A stretch of 12,287 nt of DNA from Gallionella sp. (GTDB lineage Bacteria > Pseudomonadota > Gammaproteobacteria > Burkholderiales > Gallionellaceae). This document shows, piece by piece, positions 7,046 through 12,287 of this stretch. The notes beneath the pieces are model-generated. The model was not told where the DNA came from, did no database searches, and worked only from the letters and a program-made list of their open reading frames with translations. Position 1 is the first letter of the stretch. Each line of letters begins with the position of its first letter. The translations under genes were made by a program, and so were the position numbers. The stretch lies in contig JAUYGW010000244.1 of NCBI GenBank assembly GCA_030690245.1, forward strand, positions 1-12,287. The letters are read 5' to 3'.

Positions 7046-7522
7046 ACTCGCCAATGGTTTTATATACTGTTTGGCCTCACTCTGCTGCTGACCGGCTGCG
7101 CCAGCGATCGGCAGGGCGGCATCGGCAGCGCCGGTAGCGACGCCAATGTCGCCGTCATCAAGCTGGGCGTGGTCGAAAGCGTCACCCCCATCGAGCTGGA
7201 TGCCAGCACTGCCGGCGGCGCTACCCTCGGCAGCGTCTTCGGCCAGGTAGGCGGAGCCAGTTCCGGCGACGGGCGCGGCGCGGCGGTCGGCTCGATACTC
7301 GGCACCGTGCTCGGCGGCACGCTCGGCCAGCAATCCGATATCGCCACCAAACCCGGCCTGGAAATCTGGGTCAAGCTGGATGGCGAGGAAGGCAAAAGCA
7401 CTTACGTGATGCAGCCCGGCAAGCCGGGCGCGTTCAAGGTCGGCGACCGCGTGCGCGTGGTGCGCAGGAAAGGCGAAACGCGCGTCGAGCATGATGCCAC
7501 GACAGACACGCCCAAACCCTGA
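7022..7522 (+). CDS. Second glycine-zipper lipoprotein (SlyB/17-kDa-antigen type)
   Basis: This 166-residue predicted lipoprotein is paralogous to the one at 2936-3391. With the GTG at 7022 the signal peptide has a positive n-region (R2, R10), hydrophobic core FYILFGLTLLL and lipobox LTGC with Cys26. A glycine-zipper stretch (GGATLGSVFGQVGG, GAAVGSILGTVLGGTLG) follows, then a C-terminal domain with EIWVKLDG and GDRVRVVRRKGETRVEH, mirroring EITVKFDDG and GDRVRVLTGSG in the paralog. The start is uncertain: ATG 6965 would add 19 residues encoded by the inverted repeat and give an over-long signal peptide. Neither start has a clear ribosome-binding site, and the GTG sits inside a hairpin arm. The repeat may have replaced the original 5' end. 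It may share the kinase promoter. Confidence 0.82.
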   Translation: MRINSHLQTRQWFYILFGLTLLLTGCASDRQGGIGSAGSDANVAVIKLGVVESVTPIELDASTAGGATLGSVFGQVGGASSGDGRGAAVGSILGTVLGGTLGQQSDIATKPGLEIWVKLDGEEGKSTYVMQPGKPGAFKVGDRVRVVRRKGETRVEHDATTDTPKP

Positions 7523-7594
7523 CGGTGGATTGGCCGACCATCTCAGTGGCGATCGGTTTGGCGGTTATGCAAGGCAGACGGCGTGCGGCGTGAC

Positions 7595-7987
7595 TCAGCC
7601 AACCTGAATGATCTGATTGAGCCGTTCGCATATTTGCGCAAACAAGGCATCGGATAATGTCCCGAGAGAATGTGCCTTGGCCTTGCGCAAGCGCCAGCCG
7701 AAGGATTTTGGCTGGTGGCAAAGCACATAGCTGGTTTGCCCGGTTTTTTTACCTGACGCCTTGCCCACGGCAACAGCAAAGGGATTATCCGCGTTGTATT
7801 CCGCTGTCGTCATCGGCAAGCCGATGACCAGCGAGGTTTTCTCGTTGAAGATGCGCGGCGAGAGCACCACAAACGGGTGAACATCACGCATTTCGCGCCC
7901 AGCCTGCGGATTGCAGTCGATCCAGATGATGTCCTGCCGGTCCGGCACCCAGCGTTTTCCACCTGCTGTTTTTGTGGCAGCTACCAA
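7595..7987 (-). CDS. mazF: MazF/PemK-family mRNA interferase toxin
   Basis: This 130-residue protein is the toxin of a type II toxin-antitoxin pair; family members cleave RNA at short specific sequences. VPDRQDIIWIDCNPQAGRE and HPFVVLSPRIFNEKTSLVIGLPMTT match the MazF/PemK fold closely, and the C-terminal QPKSFGWRLRKAK corresponds to the QVKSIAWRARGA helix. Thr60 aligns with the catalytic Thr52 of E. coli MazF. The position of its Arg29 is His37 here. The TTG at 7985-7987 overlaps the mazE stop by 7 bases. An alternative GTG at 7946-7948 has an AGGTGG-like ribosome-binding site 10 bases upstream, and would start the protein at VPDRQD. Usually co-transcribed with and neutralised by the upstream mazE product. 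Confidence 0.9.
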   Translation of the reverse strand: MVAATKTAGGKRWVPDRQDIIWIDCNPQAGREMRDVHPFVVLSPRIFNEKTSLVIGLPMTTAEYNADNPFAVAVGKASGKKTGQTSYVLCHQPKSFGWRLRKAKAHSLGTLSDALFAQICERLNQIIQVG

Positions 7988-8006
7988 CGCTCGGCACCCA
8001 GCGTTT
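7943..8006. repeat. 15-bp direct repeat flanking the mazE/mazF junction
   Basis: CGGCACCCAGCGTTT occurs at 7943-7957 and again at 7992-8006, 49 bases apart. The first copy lies in the mazF 5' region, the second in the mazE 3' end, and they are read in different frames because 49 is not a multiple of three. The copies bracket the mazE stop, the mazF TTG start and the AGGTGG motif. Confidence 0.8.
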
Positions 8007-8235
8007 GTGTCGCGATCATTTGCTCGCCGCCGTGGCGCTTGGGATCGTAGGCAGCCAGGCGTTGTTCCAGGGTAAGCCGCGTAGCCTCAATCGGGGTAAT
8101 GATGACCTGATCGCCTTCAACCGATACGCGCACACGCTGGTCGACATGCAGGTGCGCTTCCCGCGCCACCGCAGCCGGCAAGCGGACCCCCAGACTGTTG
8201 CCCCACTGTTTGATATCCAAAACGGCTTCGGCCAT
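7981..8235 (-). CDS. mazE: MazE-type (SpoVT/AbrB domain) antitoxin
   Basis: This 84-residue antitoxin has an N-terminal AbrB/MazE DNA-binding domain, residues about 5-50, shown by LDIKQWGNSLGVRLPAAVAREAHL and VRVSVEGDQVIITPI. The C-terminal part (ATRLTLEQRLAAYDPKRHGGE) is acidic/basic and would wrap the toxin. Family members repress their own operon with the toxin as corepressor. AAGGAG sits 7 bases upstream of the ATG. The gene overlaps mazF by 7 bases. A perfect 10-bp palindrome at 8255-8278 overlapping a putative promoter is the likely operator. It follows apaH on the same strand, with a 75-bp gap that holds this promoter. Confidence 0.92.
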   Translation of the reverse strand: MAEAVLDIKQWGNSLGVRLPAAVAREAHLHVDQRVRVSVEGDQVIITPIEATRLTLEQRLAAYDPKRHGGEQMIATQTLGAERW

Positions 8236-8254
8236 GACATCACTCCTTACAAAA

Positions 8255-8278
8255 ATGTATAAACGCGAGTTTATACAT
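8255..8278. promoter_or_regulatory. Putative MazE operator palindrome
   Basis: ATGTATAAAC (8255-8264) and GTTTATACAT (8269-8278) are perfect inverted 10-bp arms with a 4-base spacer, centred about 30 bases upstream of the mazE start. AbrB/MazE-type antitoxins bind such palindromes to autoregulate. Binding here is inferred. Confidence 0.75.
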
Positions 8279-8296
8279 ATTGAGGCTGGTGGTCAA
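8268..8296 (-). promoter_or_regulatory. Candidate mazEF promoter
   Basis: On the minus strand TTGACC (8291-8296) is a near-consensus -35, with TAAACT (8268-8273) 17 bases on, or TATAAA (8270-8275) 15 bases on, as the -10. The -10 lies in the palindrome, so antitoxin binding would block it. Confidence 0.55.
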
Positions 8297-8310
8297 TTTG
8301 ATATGCTCGG

Positions 8311-9132
8311 TCACCAATGCTTCGCCACCGGGTTGTTGCAGGCCGCCTGGAACAGGTGGCGGTCGTCCAGCCGGACGGCGCTCATCGGGCCGCCCCACAG
8401 GCAGCCGGTGTCGAGCGCGATGACATTTTTTCTTTGCAGCAAACCGAGCGCCGACCAGTGGCCGAAGATCACGGTTGAATCGCGGCTCTTGCGATTGGGC
8501 ACGTCGAACCACGGCAGGTAGCCGGGCGGAATGTTCTCCACTTCACCCTTGAATTTGAATTCCATCTCGCCCTCTGTCGTGCAGATGCGCATGCGGGTGA
8601 AGGCGTTGACGATGACGCGCAGGCGCTTGTGGCCGGAAAGATTGTCGTCCCAGTTATGCGGGGCGTTGCCGTACATGCGTGCGAGGAAGGCGGCGTAATC
8701 GTCGGCGCGCAGCGCGGCTTCGACTTCGCGCGCCAGGCTCCCGGCCTGTGCCACGCTCCATTGCGGCAGCAGCCCGGCGTGAACCAGCACGTAGCCGTCC
8801 TGCGCATGCAGCAGGCGCTGGTTGCGCAGCCAGTGCAGCAGTTCGCCGCGATCCGGCGCGGCAAGAATCTCATCCAGCGTGTCGGTGCGGTGCAGTTCCG
8901 CGACGCCTTCCGCGACCGCGAGCAGGTGCAGGTCGTGGTTGCCGAGCACGGTGATCGCGCTGTCGCCCAGCGATTTGACCAACCGCAACACCTCCAGCGA
9001 ACCCGGCCCGCGGTTCACCAGGTCGCCGACCAGCCACAGCTGATCCTGCGCCGGGTCGAAGCGCACCTGCTCCAGCAACTGCTGAAGTTCGGCATAACAA
9101 CCCTGCACATCGCCCACCGCATAAATCGCCAT
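8311..9132 (-). CDS. apaH: Symmetrical bis(5'-nucleosyl)-tetraphosphatase (Ap4A hydrolase)
   Basis: This 273-residue metallophosphatase hydrolyses Ap4A to two ADP in the cytosol and affects stress response and, in E. coli, RNA 5' capping by NpnN. Motifs in order are GDVQG (7-11), GDLVNRG (36-42) and GNHD (64-67), followed by VLVHAGLLPQW and VIFGHWSALGL with the metal-binding histidines. Gln10 replaces the His of the E. coli GDVHG motif; Pseudomonas and Neisseria ApaH share Gln as I recall, so it is probably normal. ALDTGCLWGG and AFTRMRIC are also ApaH-specific. Length is close to the E. coli protein. GGGA lies 10 bases before the ATG. It is the first gene of the minus-strand run that ends in mazEF, though mazEF seems to have its own promoter. 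Confidence 0.95.
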   Translation of the reverse strand: MAIYAVGDVQGCYAELQQLLEQVRFDPAQDQLWLVGDLVNRGPGSLEVLRLVKSLGDSAITVLGNHDLHLLAVAEGVAELHRTDTLDEILAAPDRGELLHWLRNQRLLHAQDGYVLVHAGLLPQWSVAQAGSLAREVEAALRADDYAAFLARMYGNAPHNWDDNLSGHKRLRVIVNAFTRMRICTTEGEMEFKFKGEVENIPPGYLPWFDVPNRKSRDSTVIFGHWSALGLLQRKNVIALDTGCLWGGPMSAVRLDDRHLFQAACNNPVAKHW

Positions 9133-9152
9133 CGCGTTTTCCCGCCGTGTTT

Positions 9153-9175
9153 ACCTGTGAAATAGCGTAACAGGT
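9153..9175. repeat. Short inverted repeat upstream of apaH
   Basis: ACCTGT (9153-9158) and ACAGGT (9170-9175) are perfect 6-bp arms 11 bases apart, within the 130-bp gap between the methyltransferase 3' end and apaH. On the plus strand a T-run follows, but no plus-strand gene precedes it. It could be a regulatory site for apaH; support is weak. Confidence 0.3.
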
Positions 9176-9262
9176 TTTTGCGTGATTTAGGTGCCTGGCA
9201 AACCGGAATTACAACGAAGGAAAGGTGTGACTACTCACCGTTAAAGTTATTTTTCCACGCCC

Positions 9263-10123
9263 TCAATTTCGTTCCAGGTATACCGCCATGTCATGGCCTT
9301 TATTCAACGAGGCGGCGAAGATATTCAAGAACTCCCCCGCCAATTTCGCAATGCGATAAACGGGTTTGGCACAGTCGCCTTTCTCGCAGAAACGCACCCC
9401 TCGGGTGCGCACCGCCGCCACGGAAAATCCGCTCTGCTGCGCCAGGGACGCAAGTGACCCAAGGTTGAAGAAGCTGACATGTCCGCCATGTTTGGCGATA
9501 TGCAGATATTCCCAGCGCGCTCCCATCGCCGCCATGCTCCAGCTCCCCGCATTGCCCGTGCCGACCAACAGGATGCCGCCCGGACGCAGGATGCGCCTGC
9601 ACTCATGCAGCAAATCCTGCGGATGCTGCAAATGCTCGATCACTTCGAACAACGTGATGGCGTCAAACTGCCCGTCGGCGTAACCCGCTTCCTGCAGCAA
9701 TCCCTGGTGCACCTTCAGCCCCGCAGCCTGGGCCGTGGCGGCAGCTTTGGGAGCGGGCTCGACACCTTCCGCGCGGAATCCCAGCTTGACTGCCGCATGA
9801 AGGAACGCCCCGCTGGAACAACCCACATCGAGCAGGCGGATTTCCCCGGGAGGCTGCCCGAGCAATTTTGCGATCTGGTCGAGAAATTTTTTGCTGCGCC
9901 GCAAACGGCCGCCCTCCGACCCCGCCTTGGGCAAGGTGCCCTGCGAATCATCGAATTCCTGCATGGACTGCCAGTAGTGCGCCTCGGTGCACTGGCTGAT
10001 CAATTGCCCGCACGCGCTGCAACGCAACAATGCGCCTTCCGGCAAAACATAGGCCGTGGTTTCCAGTGGGGCATTGCAACCCACCGGGCAGGTATTCAGA
10101 AAACGGGATTCCGGATTATTCAT
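9263..10123 (-). CDS. Class I SAM-dependent methyltransferase with N-terminal cysteine cluster
   Basis: This 286-residue protein has an N-terminal Cys cluster (C12, C16, C35, C38) that looks like a zinc ribbon, then a class I methyltransferase fold. Motif I is LLDVGCSSGAF at residues 97-107, with acidic VEP at 121-123 binding the ribose, and FEVIEHLQHPQDLLHECRRILRPGGIL covering motifs II-III. This pattern fits small-molecule or glycan methyltransferases in envelope loci (Methyltransf_23 type). The substrate is unknown; given its neighbours a sugar or lipid-linked glycan is likely. It starts at ATG 10123 with an ATGA overlap of the GT4 stop, so it is translationally coupled. The C-terminal HDMAVYLERN tail is typical of such cluster methyltransferases. 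Confidence 0.88.
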   Translation of the reverse strand: MNNPESRFLNTCPVGCNAPLETTAYVLPEGALLRCSACGQLISQCTEAHYWQSMQEFDDSQGTLPKAGSEGGRLRRSKKFLDQIAKLLGQPPGEIRLLDVGCSSGAFLHAAVKLGFRAEGVEPAPKAAATAQAAGLKVHQGLLQEAGYADGQFDAITLFEVIEHLQHPQDLLHECRRILRPGGILLVGTGNAGSWSMAAMGARWEYLHIAKHGGHVSFFNLGSLASLAQQSGFSVAAVRTRGVRFCEKGDCAKPVYRIAKLAGEFLNIFAASLNKGHDMAVYLERN

Positions 10124-11169
10124 TTCAAATCAGCCTCAAAAATTTTGCGGTAAATTGTCTCATACTCGCGCGCCACATCATCCCAGCCGCGCGTAAATTG
10201 TGGCGGCGCATCGCTGCGGCGCAGCTGTTTTTCAACCTCATCCGCCCATCGTTCGGCGGATGCATCAAGCGGCACGATCGCGCCGGCATCCGGCGCGACC
10301 TGCGCGGCGGCTCCGCACACATCGGAAACGACTACCGGCACGCGCGCCGCCATCGCCTCGCTGATCACCATGCCATAGGGCTCGGCCTTGGCCGGATGCA
10401 ACAACAGGTCAAACCCGGCGTAATCAGATTGCTCGTGCCAGCCCAATAAACGGTAACCGCCTTGCCAGCCGGCAAACAAATGCTGAATTTCTTCCGGCTG
10501 CGGCCCGACTACCCATAGCTCCAACTCATGCCGGTTCCGGCGCAAATGCGCAACGATTTCAACCGCAAGCGGCAGCCCCTTGCGCCGCCATTCCTTGCCG
10601 ACAAAACCGATTACCCCGCCGCTGGCCGGAACGGCATGCGAGGTACGCGCCGTGCCGGGCTGCACGCCGGGGACAATGGGGGAGGACAACTTGCCGGCCA
10701 GCTGTGGATAGTAGTGCGCCAACTGCTTGCTGATCACCTGCGAATTGGGAACGATGCAGAAAGGTTTGGTCAATTCGCGCCGCTCCAAATACAGCTGCAT
10801 CAGCACGCGTATCGACAGCAACCGCCAGAACGGTTTTTCAAATACGCTGGCGAACGGCGGGCCGTGAAAAGTGGTGACGTGATGCACGTTGACGCGCTCG
10901 TGGCTATGGATCAGCCAGCCCGGATGCGGATGCGCGTTGAACCAGCGCGCCGCGCGCCAGCCGAAGCGCAACAGCGACAACCAGCGCGGCCGCCAGGCAA
11001 TCTTGCCCAGCTCATATACCGCAATGCCTTCGGGCTTCCCGGCAAGACAGACTTCGCACAACACCTCGACCTCATGCCCCAGATTGCGCAATTCGCGCGT
11101 CAATTCCCAGACGTAACGTTCCATGCCGCCCACCGGCCCGTAGCGGCGCACCACATGTAATATTTTCAA
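10120..11169 (-). CDS. GT4-family glycosyltransferase (WaaG-like)
   Basis: This 349-residue GT-B fold glycosyltransferase has N-terminal HVVRRYGPVGGMERYVWEL, where the GG loop contacts the nucleotide sugar, GFVGKEWRRKGL at 188-199 as the phosphate-binding segment, and EPYGMVISE with the E-x7-E pair E263/E271. The pattern is close to LPS-core UDP-glucose transferases of the WaaG type, so an LPS core glucosylation role is plausible but unproven. The start is TTG at 11167-11169: no ATG lies near, MKILHVVRR is the usual family start, and GGAGG (minus strand, 11174-11178) lies 4 bases upstream. That ribosome-binding site abuts the palindromic repeat at 11177-11213, so the repeat may help supply it. 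The stop overlaps the methyltransferase start. Confidence 0.92.
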   Translation of the reverse strand: MKILHVVRRYGPVGGMERYVWELTRELRNLGHEVEVLCEVCLAGKPEGIAVYELGKIAWRPRWLSLLRFGWRAARWFNAHPHPGWLIHSHERVNVHHVTTFHGPPFASVFEKPFWRLLSIRVLMQLYLERRELTKPFCIVPNSQVISKQLAHYYPQLAGKLSSPIVPGVQPGTARTSHAVPASGGVIGFVGKEWRRKGLPLAVEIVAHLRRNRHELELWVVGPQPEEIQHLFAGWQGGYRLLGWHEQSDYAGFDLLLHPAKAEPYGMVISEAMAARVPVVVSDVCGAAAQVAPDAGAIVPLDASAERWADEVEKQLRRSDAPPQFTRGWDDVAREYETIYRKIFEADLK

Positions 11170-11176
11170 GAACCCT

Positions 11177-11213
11177 CCCTCATCCTAACCTTCCCCCGAC
11201 GGGGGAAGGGACG
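11177..11213. repeat. Palindromic repeat, copy 3, at the GT2/GT4 junction
   Basis: CCCTCATCCTAACC followed by the stem CCTTCCCCCG (11189-11198) / CGGGGGAAGG (11200-11209). The order of elements matches the copies at 2178 and 2829. It includes the GT2 stop codon (11185-11187) and abuts the GT4 ribosome-binding site. Confidence 0.7.
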
Positions 11214-12063
11214 ATCGCCCCGCTTCCTTCGGAAGCGGATTGTTGGTTGCTTGATACTGATCCACGCCCTTGGCCGCACGGATGTGGGTTGCCTGCAATA
11301 CTTCCTGCAAACGCTGCTGGTTTTCCGCGAGGCAGGAGCGGTCGTTTTCGCGATGCCAGAGATGGAACACCGGCGCGGCAAAACGCGCCGACTTGTTGAA
11401 AACCCCGGCACGCAGCAGGCGTACCACCAGGTCGGAATCTTCCAGGCCCCAGCCGGTATAGCTTTCGTCCAGGCCGTTCACCCGCAGCAGATCTTCCCGC
11501 CATGCCGACAGGTTGCAGGTTTTCGCCCCCCGCCAGCGCCGCGGCAGCTGCTTGCGCAACCAGCCCGGAAGGGGCAGCCGCAGCAACGGCAGCAGGCGCT
11601 CGATTTGTCCGCGCCGCCGCGCCTGCAGCCAGTCGCGCAGGGTCCACAGATGAATCGGCAGCTTGTCGCGCAGCACTTGTTCGCTGAATGCCTGCGTCAG
11701 CATCAGGCGGTTGCCGGACAGAAACCAGCCACGCTCCGCCAGCCTGCGGTGGGTAGCGACGAAATCCGGTGGCGGCACAGAATCGCCATCGATGAACACA
11801 ATGTAATCGGCATCGGTGGCAGCCAATGCGCGGTTGCGGATCGCGGCGGCGCGAAAGCCCAGGTCCTCCTGCCACACGTGCCGGATGGCGAACGGCGCAC
11901 GCGCCGCGTAACTTGCCACCAGCGCGGCAGTTTCCTGCGTCGAGCCGTCGTCCGCCACGATCACTTCGAAATCCGCATCGGTCTGTGCGAGACAGCCTTC
12001 CAGCACGGCGGCCAGTGCATCGGGACGGTTGTAGGTGGTGACTACCAGAGCGATGCGCATCAT
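11185..12063 (-). CDS. GT2-family glycosyltransferase
   Basis: This 292-residue GT-A fold glycosyltransferase has VTTYNRPDALAAVL at the N-terminus, ADDGS at residues 37-41, IDGDS at 91-95 (metal/nucleotide-sugar aspartates), and GWGLEDSD at 204-211 with the catalytic-base-type ED, followed by HLWHREND. It resembles envelope-polysaccharide transferases with the Glyco_transf_7C-type C-terminus; the sugar donor is not readable. ATG 12063 is chosen, giving an ATGA overlap with the preceding gene's stop; ATG 12060 is equally possible, and a start at 12195 would run through the upstream gene. Residues 271-292 (NPLPKEAGRSSLPPSGEG and preceding) are read from the palindromic hairpins at 11189-11238, so the tail appears repeat-derived. 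Confidence 0.92.
   Translation of the reverse strand: MMRIALVVTTYNRPDALAAVLEGCLAQTDADFEVIVADDGSTQETAALVASYAARAPFAIRHVWQEDLGFRAAAIRNRALAATDADYIVFIDGDSVPPPDFVATHRRLAERGWFLSGNRLMLTQAFSEQVLRDKLPIHLWTLRDWLQARRRGQIERLLPLLRLPLPGWLRKQLPRRWRGAKTCNLSAWREDLLRVNGLDESYTGWGLEDSDLVVRLLRAGVFNKSARFAAPVFHLWHRENDRSCLAENQQRLQEVLQATHIRAAKGVDQYQATNNPLPKEAGRSSLPPSGEG
11220..11238. repeat. Hairpin in the GT2 3' end
   Basis: CCGCTTCC (11220-11227), TTC loop, GGAAGCGG (11231-11238): a perfect 8-bp stem inside the C-terminal tail of the GT2 gene, next to the repeat at 11177-11213. Confidence 0.6.
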
Positions 12064-12287
12064 TGCTTCTTGTTCAGCAGCATCAGCTTCAGGTAGCGGT
12101 AATAAGTACCTTCCGCGTTGGATACCGCCAGCATGAAGCCTTCGCGCCCGTCGAGGAAGCCGCCGCGCAGGACATAGGTGCGCAAAAAGCTCCATAGGCC
12201 GCGCAGCACCGCACCGGCCAGCGAGGCGCTCCGCCCGCGCCGGTGCAGCATCGCCGCGCCCGCTGACGAATAGTGGTCCACCTTGCG
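12060..12287 (-). CDS. GT2 LPS-core glycosyltransferase (WaaE/KdtX-like), 3' part
   Basis: The C-terminal 75 residues of a GT2-type glycosyltransferase; the gene continues beyond the window end. KVDHYSSAGA, LRTYVLRGGFLDGREGFMLAVSNAEGTYYRYLKL (given here as family landmarks at 12069-12287) is the characteristic tail of the WaaE/KdtX inner-core beta-1,4-glucosyltransferase family. The name is by pattern recognition only, since the catalytic N-terminal part is not visible. The stop codon TGA overlaps the start ATG of the next glycosyltransferase. Confidence 0.75.
   Translation of the reverse strand, partial: RKVDHYSSAGAAMLHRRGRSASLAGAVLRGLWSFLRTYVLRGGFLDGREGFMLAVSNAEGTYYRYLKLMLLNKKQ

Noticed and set aside
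7523..7594. Terminator or small gene between the second lipoprotein and mazF
   Set aside because: No stem with a T-run and no convincing reading frame in these 72 bases.
8311..9132. Gln in place of His in the first ApaH motif as a sign of a dead enzyme
   Set aside because: Gln at this position is found, as I recall, in ApaH of Pseudomonas and Neisseria, and all other metal-binding motifs are intact.
12064..12195. Upstream start for the GT2 gene
   Set aside because: The extension is out of frame with and overlaps the end of the WaaE-like gene; the start at 12063 gives the usual family N-terminus and an ATGA overlap.
1..12287. CRISPR array, transposon or prophage
   Set aside because: No regularly spaced repeat-spacer pattern, and no transposase, integrase or phage structural gene is visible.

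Overview
The window looks like chromosomal DNA of a GC-rich betaproteobacterium. A split glycine decarboxylase (gcvPA plus gcvPB), the LPS-core glycosyltransferase genes and the protein sequences suggest a Nitrosomonadales/Gallionellaceae-type organism. That placement is inferred from recalled family resemblance, not from a search. Genes are densely packed. No rRNA, tRNA, CRISPR array, transposase or phage gene is visible.

Layout. (1) Positions 1-2807, plus strand: the 3' end of gcvPA, then tpx (atypical 2-Cys thiol peroxidase), then gcvPB. The two halves of the glycine-cleavage P-protein are thus split by an antioxidant gene and by a nested inverted repeat. (2) 2936-3391, plus: a glycine-zipper (SlyB/17-kDa-antigen type) lipoprotein. 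(3) 3480-5904, minus: an APC-family amino-acid permease followed by a YihY/BrkB-family membrane protein. (4) 6021-7522, plus: a PfkB-family (possibly nucleoside) kinase, diverging from the permease, then a second glycine-zipper lipoprotein paralogous to the first. (5) 7595-9132, minus: apaH (Ap4A hydrolase), then a mazE-mazF type II toxin-antitoxin pair with a palindromic operator-like site. (6) 9263-12287, minus: a cell-envelope glycan block in the order partial WaaE/KdtX-like glycosyltransferase, GT2 glycosyltransferase, GT4 glycosyltransferase, SAM methyltransferase. Two of its junctions are ATGA overlaps, so it is probably translated as a coupled unit.

The most unusual feature is not a single gene. 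Several families of short palindromic repeats (about 25-85 bp) sit in or against coding sequence: between tpx and gcvPB, within gcvPB near its N-terminus and in its middle, around its stop codon, just before the first lipoprotein, at the start of the second lipoprotein, and at the GT2/GT4 junction. In several places the repeat is read in frame and adds residues, or seems to supply a start codon or ribosome-binding site. I see no convincing new multi-gene defence or metabolic system. The repeat-into-protein pattern, the gcvPA-tpx-gcvPB order and a direct repeat at the mazE/mazF junction are the points most worth following up.
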